From a bacterium (GTDB taxonomy: Bacteria; AUK180; JAQVHJ01), in the NCBI GenBank assembly GCA_028696285.1, contig JAQVHJ010000176.1:1-5548 (forward strand): a stretch of DNA of 5,548 nt, in the 5' to 3' direction. Below the pieces are notes generated by a model. It was given only the letters and a program-made list of their open reading frames with translations, did not search any database and had not been told where the DNA came from. A program made the position numbers and the translations under genes. The first letter of the stretch is position 1. Each line of letters begins with the position of its first letter. Below are positions 1 to 5,548 of this stretch, in pieces.

Positions 1-38
1 AGGTTTTTATAGTCAAGGACATAAAAAAGGAAAAATAA
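1..38 (+). CDS. Possible C-terminal tail of an upstream gene (partial)
   Basis: Reading from base 3, one frame is open to a TAA at 36-38 and gives the residues VFIVKDIKKEK, a plausible lysine-rich protein end. The stop lies only 3 nt before the ATG of the EutN-like gene, matching the tight packing of the rest of the string. A second frame also stays open across this stretch (to a TAA inside the next gene), so the choice of frame is inferred from spacing alone. Eleven residues are too few to name a family. Confidence 0.35.
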   Translation, partial: VFIVKDIKKEK

Positions 39-41
39 AAA

Positions 42-311
42 ATGCTTATCTGTAAAGTAATTGGAAACGTAGTTGCCACAAAGAAGGAACCGAAATTTGA
101 AGGATGGAAGATATTGGTTGTTCAGCCCGTTGATATAGATGGGAAGCCATACGGTACTTCTTTTGAAACGATTGACAATGTTCAGGCAGGAGTAGGAGAT
201 TTAGTATTAGTTACTGTTCAAGGTTCTTCCGCAAGGGACGCTCTCGGTGATATGCGGATGCCTATCGATTCGGTAATTGTTGCAGTGATAGATCAAATTC
301 AGCTGGATTAG
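42..311 (+). CDS. EutN/CcmL family bacterial microcompartment vertex-type protein
   Basis: This 89-residue protein has the full length and pattern of the EutN/CcmL family, whose members form pentamers that cap the vertices of bacterial microcompartment shells. Visible family marks are the opening I-C-K-V-I-G-N-V-V-A-T-K (3-14), the VVQPVD segment (26-31), the A-G-V-G-D-L-V-L-V strand (49-57), the conserved G-S-S-A-R turn (61-65) and the closing strand I-V-A-V-I-D (79-84). It is cytosolic, with no signal peptide. The start is ATG 42, behind a weak purine-rich AAAAAAGG about 11 nt upstream. No BMC hexamer shell protein or encapsulated enzyme is visible here; the next gene is a phosphoesterase 9 nt downstream. 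The family assignment is strong. A role in a real shell is uncertain, because orphan members occur away from shell loci and some may act as stand-alone oligomers. Confidence 0.9.
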   Translation: MLICKVIGNVVATKKEPKFEGWKILVVQPVDIDGKPYGTSFETIDNVQAGVGDLVLVTVQGSSARDALGDMRMPIDSVIVAVIDQIQLD

Positions 312-320
312 CAGGTTAAT

Positions 321-1124
321 ATGGCGAAAGACTCGATTGTAATTCTAGTAATTGGCGATATTGTCGGGAAGCCCGGGCGTAATGCAATAAAAGCAATTCT
401 CCCATCTATCAAAGATAGTTATAATATAGATTATGTTATAGGGAACGGAGAAAATGCTGCTCATGGCATTGGCATTACAAAATCAATTACAGAAGAACTT
501 CTTGAAAACGGAATTGATGTTATTACTTCAGGGAATCATATTTTCAAGGTAAAAGAAACATTTACTTTTATTAAAGAGTTTCCGGGGAAGCTTCTTCGTC
601 CTGCGAATTTTCCTCCCGGCCTTCCGGGAGATGGCATCTCCCTCAGAGAAAAGGATGGAGTGAGATATGCGGTTGTCAATCTTCACGGGCGTGTTTTTAT
701 TAAAGAAGACTATGACTGTCCCTTCAGGAAGGCAGATGAGATTTTAAATGAGATAAAGGATAAGGCCGATATTATCATAGTTGATTTTCATGCCGAAGCT
801 ACGTCTGAGAAAGCAGCATTGGGAAGGTATCTTGACGGCCGTGTATCAGCAGTAGTTGGAACACATACCCATGTTCAGACTGCAGATGAACAGTTATTGA
901 AGCATGGTACGGCTTTTATTACCGATATCGGGATGACCGGACCGCATGACTCCGTTATTGGTATGCGCGAGCAGGAGATTTTCGAGAGATTTACTCTTCA
1001 GATATTAAATAAATTTGAAGTGGCAAAAGATGATGTCAAGCTTCAAGGAATTTTATTGTATATCGACTGCAGGGAATTTAAACCGGTAAAATTAGAAAGA
1101 ATTTCAATTAATCTTAAGAGTTAA
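321..1124 (+). CDS. ymdB: YmdB-like metallophosphoesterase (TIGR00282 family)
   Basis: This 267-residue cytosolic enzyme belongs to the YmdB/TIGR00282 calcineurin-like family; characterised members are dinuclear-metal phosphodiesterases acting on 2',3'-cyclic nucleotides and, in Bacillus, influencing biofilm and motility choices. The signature blocks are in order: G-D-I-V-G-K-P-G-R (12-20, metal ligand D13), N-G-E-N-A-A (42-47, E44 and N45), G-N-H (71-73, N72 ligand and H73 catalytic), D-F-H-A-E-A-T-S-E-K (155-164, H157) and G-T-H-T-H-V-Q-T-A-D (180-189, H182 and H184). All expected ligands are present, so it should be active. One change is I-F-K after G-N-H, where many relatives have a Trp-Asp pair. 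The ATG at 321 has a modest AGG 5 nt upstream. Length is normal for the family. It lies between the EutN-like gene (9-nt gap) and the small membrane protein gene (27-nt gap). The exact substrate cannot be read from the sequence. Confidence 0.93.
   Translation: MAKDSIVILVIGDIVGKPGRNAIKAILPSIKDSYNIDYVIGNGENAAHGIGITKSITEELLENGIDVITSGNHIFKVKETFTFIKEFPGKLLRPANFPPGLPGDGISLREKDGVRYAVVNLHGRVFIKEDYDCPFRKADEILNEIKDKADIIIVDFHAEATSEKAALGRYLDGRVSAVVGTHTHVQTADEQLLKHGTAFITDIGMTGPHDSVIGMREQEIFERFTLQILNKFEVAKDDVKLQGILLYIDCREFKPVKLERISINLKS
613..630 (+). repeat. Perfect 7-bp inverted repeat inside ymdB
   Basis: CTCCCGG at 613-619 and CCGGGAG at 624-630 form a perfect GC-rich stem with a 4-nt loop. It lies within the ymdB coding region, where it encodes a Pro/Gly-rich turn, and no T-run follows. 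It is therefore most likely a by-product of the codons, though it could fold in the mRNA. Confidence 0.4.
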
Positions 1125-1138
1125 AATTTACTGTCAAG

Positions 1139-1147
1139 AAAGGAGAT
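1139..1147 (+). promoter_or_regulatory. Strong Shine-Dalgarno for the small membrane protein gene
   Basis: AAAGGAGAT closely matches the complement of the 16S rRNA 3' end, with 6 nt between GGAG and the ATG at 1152. It is the strongest ribosome binding site in the window and fixes the start of the 109-residue gene. Confidence 0.85.
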
Positions 1148-1151
1148 AACC

Positions 1152-1481
1152 ATGGAGAAAAAATACAATGTTCTTCGGTTTGTTGCGACACTTTATAAAA
1201 TATTAGCATGGGTATTCCTGGTTCTCGGAATCTTAGGTCTTCCCGGCGGTGTGATTTACGGGGTGATCATGGGCGGACAGCCCGGTCAGCAAATGGCTCA
1301 GTGGGTTTTATACGGGATTGGAATGGGTTTCGGATCCCTTCTGGCCGGGGCAATATATTTCGTCTTATTTATGTCTTTGGGCCAGTTCATTTATGTTTTT
1401 CTTGATATAGAAAGCAATACGAGAAAAACATATTTATTACTTGAAGAAAAGTCTACGATAGTAGAACAAGTCAGCGGATGA
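1152..1481 (+). CDS. Small two-helix inner-membrane protein, unknown function
   Basis: This is a 109-residue protein that I cannot assign to a named family. It has a charged, probably cytosolic N-terminus (M-E-K-K), a first hydrophobic helix at about 14-40 ending in a glycine-rich stretch, a short polar loop (Q-P-G-Q-Q, 43-47) and a second helix at about 51-74. The C-terminal tail is amphipathic or polar, with L-G-Q-F-I-Y-V-F-L-D-I-E-S-N-T-R-K-T at 76-93. The tail motif D-I-E-x-N-T-R-x-T looks family-like: I recall similar tails in small membrane proteins of other uncultured lineages, but could not search. With an even number of helices, both ends probably face the cytosol. The start is set by an excellent Shine-Dalgarno. 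The stop TGA overlaps the miaA ATG (ATGA at 1478-1481), implying translational coupling. It is a real gene given the ribosome site and coupling; its function is unknown. Confidence 0.85.
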   Translation: MEKKYNVLRFVATLYKILAWVFLVLGILGLPGGVIYGVIMGGQPGQQMAQWVLYGIGMGFGSLLAGAIYFVLFMSLGQFIYVFLDIESNTRKTYLLLEEKSTIVEQVSG

Positions 1482-2437
1482 AATACCCCTTAATCTATCT
1501 AATGGGCCCGACCGGAATCGGAAAGACAGAAGTTGCAGTTGAGCTTGCTTTTCAAATAAATGCCGAGTTAATCTCAGCAGATTCAATGCAGATCTATAAA
1601 GGAATGGAGATCGGAACCTCATCACCCGGCCCGGAAACGTTACGCGGAATACCGTGTTATCTGATTAATTTTGTATTGCCAGACAGAAGATTTACCGCCG
1701 GAGATTTTAAGCGTTTAGCTGACAGGACAATTGAGAAGATCCGGAAAAAGAATAAAAACATTATCATTGTCGGTGGAACCGGATTGTATTTTGATACATT
1801 AATAAAAGGCCTTCCACCAAAAGTGACGGAAGATTTTGAATACAGAAAAGAATTAAAAAAGTTAGTTGAACAAAAGGGTAATCAAGCGCTCTTTAATATT
1901 TTAAGTGAGATTGATCCTGAATATTCCGAAAAGATTCATTGCAACGATCTTCAACGAGTTATTCGAGCCCTTGAAGTAATCAAAACAACCGGGAAGAAGT
2001 TCTCTGAGTTTCAGAAGGAATCATCCGGATTTAAAACACCGTATGAATATATTATTATCGGTTTAACAACATCAAGGGATGAGATATACCGAAGGATAAA
2101 CCTGAGAACAGAGGAGATGCTTAAAAATGGTTGGTTGGATGAGGTTAAACATCTAAAGGAATCCGGATTTGAAGAGAACCTTAATTCAATGAAAGCTCTC
2201 GGGTATTTTGAATTATTTAAATTCCTTAATGGTGAAATGGAATTTGAAGAAGCGAAAGAAATGATTGCGCAAAGGACAAGGAATTATGCTAAAAGACAAT
2301 TAACCTGGATCAGGAAATACGGTTCAGATGTCTTCTGGCTGGAGAGAAGTTTTAAGATTCAGGAAGATGTTTTGAATATCTTGAAAAAAATAAAATCAAA
2401 TGGAGGAATAGATGAAAGAACCGCGAAATCAGATTAA
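1478..2437 (+). CDS. miaA: tRNA dimethylallyltransferase (tRNA A37 isopentenyltransferase)
   Basis: MiaA transfers a dimethylallyl group from DMAPP to N6 of A37 in tRNAs that read codons starting with U, the first step of ms2i6A formation. The protein has 319 residues, close to the usual 300-320. Visible are the P-loop G-P-T-G-I-G-K-T (10-17), the D-S-M-Q-I-Y-K-G-M-E-I-G-T block (35-47) with the catalytic-type Asp35, the G-D-F pair after the insertion region (75-77), V-G-G-T-G-L-Y (98-104), and a C-terminal half with the typical R-x-x-x-I-Y-R-R-I, E-M-L-x-x-G-W-L-D-E-V, A-L-G-Y-x-E and R-N-Y-A-K-R-Q-L-T-W-I-R segments. One small oddity is G-I-P-C-Y (57-61), where most MiaA proteins have a Pro-His pair. 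The gene starts in a 4-nt ATGA overlap with the previous gene and overlaps hfq by 26 nt, so it is translated within a coupled operon. Confidence 0.97.
   Translation: MKYPLIYLMGPTGIGKTEVAVELAFQINAELISADSMQIYKGMEIGTSSPGPETLRGIPCYLINFVLPDRRFTAGDFKRLADRTIEKIRKKNKNIIIVGGTGLYFDTLIKGLPPKVTEDFEYRKELKKLVEQKGNQALFNILSEIDPEYSEKIHCNDLQRVIRALEVIKTTGKKFSEFQKESSGFKTPYEYIIIGLTTSRDEIYRRINLRTEEMLKNGWLDEVKHLKESGFEENLNSMKALGYFELFKFLNGEMEFEEAKEMIAQRTRNYAKRQLTWIRKYGSDVFWLERSFKIQEDVLNILKKIKSNGGIDERTAKSD
2402..2406 (+). promoter_or_regulatory. Shine-Dalgarno for hfq, inside the end of miaA
   Basis: GGAGG sits 5 nt before the ATG at 2412 and within the last codons of miaA. It supports the hfq start chosen and means hfq can be initiated independently by ribosomes while lying within the miaA frame. 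Confidence 0.8.
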
Positions 2438-2639
2438 TCTTCAGGATAATTTTCTGAATAAGGTAAGAAAGGATGAATCGGTTATTAAGATTATTCTTGT
2501 CGGAGGGGATGCAGTTAAAGGGAAGATAATCGGGTTTGACAGTTTTGTTATCATTCTTGATTCGGGAGAATCAGATGTAATGATTTATAAACATTCAATA
2601 GCTGCAATTCTTCCGGAAAATCAATTTAAATTATTTTAG
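2412..2639 (+). CDS. hfq: RNA chaperone Hfq
   Basis: Hfq is a hexameric Sm-like protein that pairs small RNAs with mRNAs. This copy has 75 residues: essentially the Sm core with almost no C-terminal tail. The Sm1 part includes N-L-Q-D-N-F-L-N (9-16) and F-D-S-F (42-45); the Sm2 part is the diagnostic Y-K-H-S-I (59-63). Proximal-face residues match E. coli Q8, D9, F42, K56 and H57 (here Q11, D12, F45, K60, H61), and the rim retains N16, R19 and K20. The distal face differs: the position of E. coli Tyr25 is Ile28, Asn28 is Gly31 and Lys31 is Ala34. The loop before Y-K-H is one residue longer than in E. coli. The gene overlaps miaA by 26 nt and is followed by hflX after 15 nt, the classic miaA-hfq-hflX order. 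Identity is secure; altered distal-face RNA preference is inference. Confidence 0.95.
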   Translation: MKEPRNQINLQDNFLNKVRKDESVIKIILVGGDAVKGKIIGFDSFVIILDSGESDVMIYKHSIAAILPENQFKLF

Positions 2640-2642
2640 GAG
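2638..2642 (+). promoter_or_regulatory. Shine-Dalgarno for hflX overlapping the hfq stop codon
   Basis: AGGAG begins inside the TAG stop of hfq. Spacing to the hflX ATG at 2655 is about 12 nt, longer than ideal, but no nearer start codon fits. Its position suggests that hflX initiation follows hfq termination. Confidence 0.55.
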
Positions 2643-2654
2643 CACAGTATTTTA

Positions 2655-3779
2655 ATGCAGAAAGATACAACGCCTGCAATAGGAATTACAGTTCTGTTAA
2701 AGGATGACACTGCGTCAATTCTGAATCTTGAAACAGATAATTCAGAATTTCTTTCTTTGGCCGGTGTTGTTAATATTGAAATGAAGCAGATTGTAACACA
2801 GGTCAGAGAGAGTTTTTCTTCGTCATACTATGTTGGGGAAGGAAAACTGTCTGAAATTTCCAATATCCTTCTTGAGCAGGAGATAGATGTAATAATATTC
2901 AACCAGCCGTTAAAAGCCGGAATTAAGAAGAATGTTGAACAGTATTTTGAAAAGAAAATTAAGCGTTCCATCCAGGTTCTTGACCGGAACGAATTGATAA
3001 TGGCTATATTTGCATTACATGCGAGGAGTTCGGAAGCAAAACTTCAAGTTGAACTTGCGCAATTGGAGTATCTCCTTCCGCGACTTACCGGGAAGGGTGC
3101 ATCTCTATCAAGGCTTGGCGCGAGCGGTATTCTAAGAGGGCCCGGTGAAACGAAACTTGAGATTGACAGAAGAAGGATCAAGAAGAGAATTTCATTTTTA
3201 AAAAGTCAGCTGAAAGAGATTGAAACCAGGCGAGAGCTTTACAGAAAACACCGGGAAGACAGAGTCCTGATTTCATTGATCGGTTACACAAATTCAGGGA
3301 AATCAACATTGATCAATGCATTGACGAAAGGAGGAGCGATCGTTGAAGACCAGGTATTTGCAACTTTATCACCCGTCACAAGAAAAGTTTTTCTTACGGA
3401 TGAGCATACCGCATTGATTTCTGATACGGTTGGTTTTATCAGAGATATTCCCGCAGAGTTATTCGAAGCATTCAAATCGACGCTTGAAGAAATTAAATAT
3501 TCTGATATCCTCATATATATCATAGATATCAGTGAAAGAAATTGGCTTGAGAAATTTCATGTGTCAAGAAGAATCGTTGATAAAATTACAGGTTCTGATA
3601 AACCTTCGATAATTGTTTTTAATAAAGTGGATTTAGTGAATGAGAATGAAGAAACTATTTATGCCAAAAATGAAGTTCCGGATTCTATCTTTATCTCCGC
3701 TTTGGAGAAAACCGGATTAGATGAATTAAAAAATAAAATTAAAGATGTCATTCAAGAAAAAATATCTAAGAAAAATTAA
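2655..3779 (+). CDS. hflX: Ribosome-associated GTPase HflX
   Basis: HflX binds the 50S subunit or 70S ribosomes, splits stalled or hibernating ribosomes under stress, and has been linked to heat-shock recovery. The protein has 374 residues, normal for the shorter form without a long C-terminal extension. The N-terminal HflX domain shows S-E-A-K-L-Q-V-E-L-A-Q-L-E-Y-L-L-P-R-L-T-G from about residue 120, then R-G-P-G-E-T-K-L-E and a coiled-coil linker with R-R-R-I-K-K-R-I. The GTPase domain has G1 G-Y-T-N-S-G-K-S-T (210-218), G2 F-A-T-L-S-P-V-T-R (235-243), G3 D-T-V-G-F (257-261), G4 N-K-V-D (323-326) and G5 S-A-L-E (348-351), so it should bind and hydrolyse GTP. The glycine-rich loop ahead of R-G-P-G-E is altered (S-R-L-G-A-S-G-I-L instead of the usual SR-x-GGGIGT). 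The end overlaps the following gene by 35 nt. Confidence 0.96.
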   Translation: MQKDTTPAIGITVLLKDDTASILNLETDNSEFLSLAGVVNIEMKQIVTQVRESFSSSYYVGEGKLSEISNILLEQEIDVIIFNQPLKAGIKKNVEQYFEKKIKRSIQVLDRNELIMAIFALHARSSEAKLQVELAQLEYLLPRLTGKGASLSRLGASGILRGPGETKLEIDRRRIKKRISFLKSQLKEIETRRELYRKHREDRVLISLIGYTNSGKSTLINALTKGGAIVEDQVFATLSPVTRKVFLTDEHTALISDTVGFIRDIPAELFEAFKSTLEEIKYSDILIYIIDISERNWLEKFHVSRRIVDKITGSDKPSIIVFNKVDLVNENEETIYAKNEVPDSIFISALEKTGLDELKNKIKDVIQEKISKKN

Positions 3780-5548
3780 ACTTTTAATCGGAATAATTAT
3801 TCTTTTTATTCCGTTATATATTTTTCCCGATGACAATATTATAACAAGAAAGATAGATTTAAATTTTTTTAATGCCAATAGTACAAAGGGCATGATCAAT
3901 ATTGAATGTTCGGAAACAATTATTATTCCTGATCAGGTTAAGAATGCGGATGTATATTTTTTTTATTTGCCGAAGCTGTTCAAATCATCTGTTATTACCA
4001 TTGACAATTTCAGCAGTGTAAACAATAATAACGAAGAAGAGAAAAAATTTCTGAAGTACCATGACGTTTGCACGGACAGTTTTAAATTTACTCCGGGAAC
4101 CTATAGATGGAGTTATTCCATTTCAATTGCAGAGGATTCAAAATTGTTTTTTACAAATAGAAAAGGCGATTTTATAAGTTCGGGATGGTTTCTTCCGGTC
4201 TTTTTTATGTTGCGTGATGATATTTTCAGGAATGAAAAGTTTTTTTTCCCCGTTAACCTTGAAGTATCTGTCAGAGATTCATTCAGAGACGTATATATTG
4301 GGGGAGTTCCGCAGGAAGCCGGCCTTAAATTAGAAAAGTGGTCCGGCCCGTTTTCTGTTCTGCTTTTAACTGAGAATAAAGTTGAAGATGAAGCTTTTAA
4401 CAGTTATTATGTGAGTTATTCAGGCCTTGATAATGAGGAGAGATATTTTTTAAAACACACCATTCAATCTTCTATTGATTTCTTTGAAAAGGCAACCGGG
4501 AAAAAGGTAACAGGCAAATTACTCGTTTTAAAATCAAAGGAGATCTCCGGACTCTGTAAATCTGGTCGGCAGACATTAATGATCTCACCGTTATTTTTAA
4601 AGGTACCATCCCCTTTATACAGATTTCACGAGCTTGCGATTGCCCGGGAACTTTTCAAGCTCTGGCTTTCCGATTATGATTCCCGAATTGAGCCCGGTAT
4701 TGAAGCCGAGTTTTTAAGTGAATATTTATATATAAATTTTGCATCGGAGAGATATGGAGAGGTTCCGGATCTCGAGGGATTTATAAATAAAATAAATATT
4801 TTTGAACCTGATTCTTCTTTATCAACATATTCAACATCCACATATTCGGGAGTATATTCGGAAAGTTTTCGAATGGAATGGGAGAGGGAAGTAAGTGAGA
4901 ATCCTTATTTGTATTTTACAAAATACCCGTCGGGATTAATATTAAGGAAGAGAATTAATAATCTCATCTCTTCTTCAGAAGCGGAAAGAACCGTAAATGA
5001 TTATCTCTCAGGAAAGGGAATAGGTGATATCTTCAGTTATATTGCCCAGGAACACGGATTAAAATGGTTCTTCCTTCAGCAGAAGCAGAGCGGATGTCAG
5101 ACTATTAATTATTCAATTGAAAAGCATTGGGTTGATGAGAAGGAAGATATTCTTTATATTACCATAAGGAGGAGCGCTCGTGTTCGTGAACCGGTAGAAG
5201 TGGAAATTATTACAAATAAAAGGAGAATCATAGAAAAATTTTTTAACAGTGATCTTGAAAATGACCTTGCGGTGAAACTGGAAAAGAAGGAGTTTGTCAA
5301 GAGTATTATACTTGATCCTGAGAAGAAGTTAACCGACGAGAAATCATACGATAACCGGTTTCCGAAGAAAATGTTTTTCCGCCTTCATAAATTTGATTTT
5401 AACTATTCTTCCGATGAAAATTTTGATTACCGGTTTCAATTTTCCCTGGGAATTTCAGGATATAAAAGGTCGCTGTTTCAATTTGATTTTTTTTCAGATG
5501 AATTTAAAACAGGATTTGCTTCTGCCTTCAAATATCATTTAACGGGTA
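3745..5548 (+). CDS. M1-aminopeptidase-like protein with degenerate zinc site and probable C-terminal outer-membrane barrel (partial)
   Basis: The frame is open from ATG 3745 to the window edge (601 full codons, no stop), so the protein is truncated by the window only. Residues 4-12 are Lys/Arg-rich and 13-27 hydrophobic: a signal peptide or N-terminal anchor, without a clear cleavage site. Residues about 33-230 are beta-rich, like an M1 N-terminal saddle. From about 255 the layout follows M1 gluzincins: G-L-C-K-S (269-273) where GAMEN is expected, then I-A-R-E-L-F-K-L-W (299-307) where I-A-H-E-x-x-H-x-W is expected, then E-A-E-F-L-S-E-Y-L (320-328) where L-N-E-G-F-A-E-Y-L is expected. Thus Glu302 and Glu322 remain, while both zinc histidines are Arg301 and Lys305. 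A helical part (390-450, Y-F-T-K-Y-P-S-G then F-F-L-Q-Q) and an Ig-like strand region ending in D-P (463-525) also fit M1. From about 543 alternating aromatic/polar strands suggest a beta-barrel. ATG 3745 is the first ATG after an in-frame TAA at 3727; its ribosome site is weak. Catalytic loss is inferred from my alignment by eye. Confidence 0.75.
   Translation, partial: MSFKKKYLRKIKLLIGIIILFIPLYIFPDDNIITRKIDLNFFNANSTKGMINIECSETIIIPDQVKNADVYFFYLPKLFKSSVITIDNFSSVNNNNEEEKKFLKYHDVCTDSFKFTPGTYRWSYSISIAEDSKLFFTNRKGDFISSGWFLPVFFMLRDDIFRNEKFFFPVNLEVSVRDSFRDVYIGGVPQEAGLKLEKWSGPFSVLLLTENKVEDEAFNSYYVSYSGLDNEERYFLKHTIQSSIDFFEKATGKKVTGKLLVLKSKEISGLCKSGRQTLMISPLFLKVPSPLYRFHELAIARELFKLWLSDYDSRIEPGIEAEFLSEYLYINFASERYGEVPDLEGFINKINIFEPDSSLSTYSTSTYSGVYSESFRMEWEREVSENPYLYFTKYPSGLILRKRINNLISSSEAERTVNDYLSGKGIGDIFSYIAQEHGLKWFFLQQKQSGCQTINYSIEKHWVDEKEDILYITIRRSARVREPVEVEIITNKRRIIEKFFNSDLENDLAVKLEKKEFVKSIILDPEKKLTDEKSYDNRFPKKMFFRLHKFDFNYSSDENFDYRFQFSLGISGYKRSLFQFDFFSDEFKTGFASAFKYHLTG
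3789..3813 (+). terminator. Possible stem-loop (weak terminator or attenuator) just after hflX
   Basis: CGGAATAA at 3789-3796 pairs perfectly with TTATTCCG at 3806-3813 across a 9-nt loop, 9 nt after the hflX stop. A T/A-rich stretch (TTATATATTTTT) follows rather than a clean T-run. It lies within the signal-segment codons of the next gene. It could reduce read-through into that gene, or be chance in AT-rich hydrophobic codons. Confidence 0.3.

Noticed and set aside
613..630. GC-rich hairpin as a transcription terminator
   Set aside because: It lies inside the conserved part of ymdB, has no T-run after it and encodes a Pro/Gly turn.
1208..1405. 65-codon open frame on the + strand within the small membrane protein gene
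   Set aside because: Arg/Ser/Gly-rich translation with no family pattern, no ribosome site, and fully inside a well-supported gene in another frame.
1437..1625. 62-codon open frame on the - strand
   Set aside because: Antisense to the start of miaA and the end of the previous gene; no ribosome site or recognisable motif.
3284..3523. 79-codon open frame on the - strand
   Set aside because: Antisense to the conserved GTPase core of hflX, so the open frame is explained by the constraints of hflX codons.
4627..4641. H-E-L-A-I (residues 295-299) as a decayed HExxH zinc site
   Set aside because: The surrounding landmarks (I-A before, W after, and the downstream E-x-x-x-E-Y-L) align better with R301-E302-x-x-K305; either way the second histidine is missing, so the loss-of-site conclusion stands.
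4813..4863. Ser/Thr/Tyr-rich stretch (residues 357-373) as a repeat element
   Set aside because: Only a short low-complexity loop in the M1-like protein, with no regular repeat unit at the DNA level.
1..5548. CRISPR arrays, tRNA or rRNA genes, insertion sequences
   Set aside because: No direct repeats with spacers, tRNA-like cloverleaf or transposase pattern was seen; the window is almost entirely coding.

Overview
The window is a compact, AT-rich (by eye roughly 35-40% GC), one-directional gene string with almost no intergenic space. All supported genes are on the + strand, and gaps or overlaps run from a 35-nt overlap to a 27-nt gap, so it reads as one operon or the middle of one. Hfq, the miaA-hfq-hflX order, a BMC-vertex-type protein and a probable outer-membrane protein together suggest a diderm (Gram-negative-type) bacterium. 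It does not look like a standard proteobacterium. A deep-branching or candidate phylum around the FCB group (Cloacimonadota- or Marinimicrobia-like) is my guess and was not tested.

Layout: (1) bases 1-38 may hold the last codons of an upstream gene. (2) 42-311 encodes a stand-alone EutN/CcmL microcompartment vertex-type protein. (3) 321-1124 encodes a YmdB/TIGR00282 metallophosphoesterase with all its metal ligands. (4) 1152-1481 encodes a small two-helix membrane protein of unknown function behind the best Shine-Dalgarno in the window. (5) 1478-2437 is miaA (tRNA A37 dimethylallyltransferase). (6) 2412-2639 is hfq (RNA chaperone). (7) 2655-3779 is hflX (ribosome-associated GTPase). (8) 3745-5548 is a long gene that runs off the right edge. 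It has an N-terminal signal or anchor segment, an M1-aminopeptidase-like region whose zinc-binding histidines are gone, and what looks like the start of a C-terminal beta-barrel.

The central block miaA-hfq-hflX is the well-known tRNA modification / RNA chaperone / ribosome rescue cluster, also found in enterobacteria. YmdB-family enzymes, MiaA, Hfq and HflX all touch RNA metabolism or translation, so the operon has a broad post-transcriptional theme. The EutN-like protein, the small membrane protein and the M1-like protein are the parts this theme does not explain. The most interesting item is the M1-like protein: fold landmarks are preserved while the catalytic site has decayed, which suggests a pseudo-peptidase reused as a binding or scaffold domain on an outer-membrane barrel.
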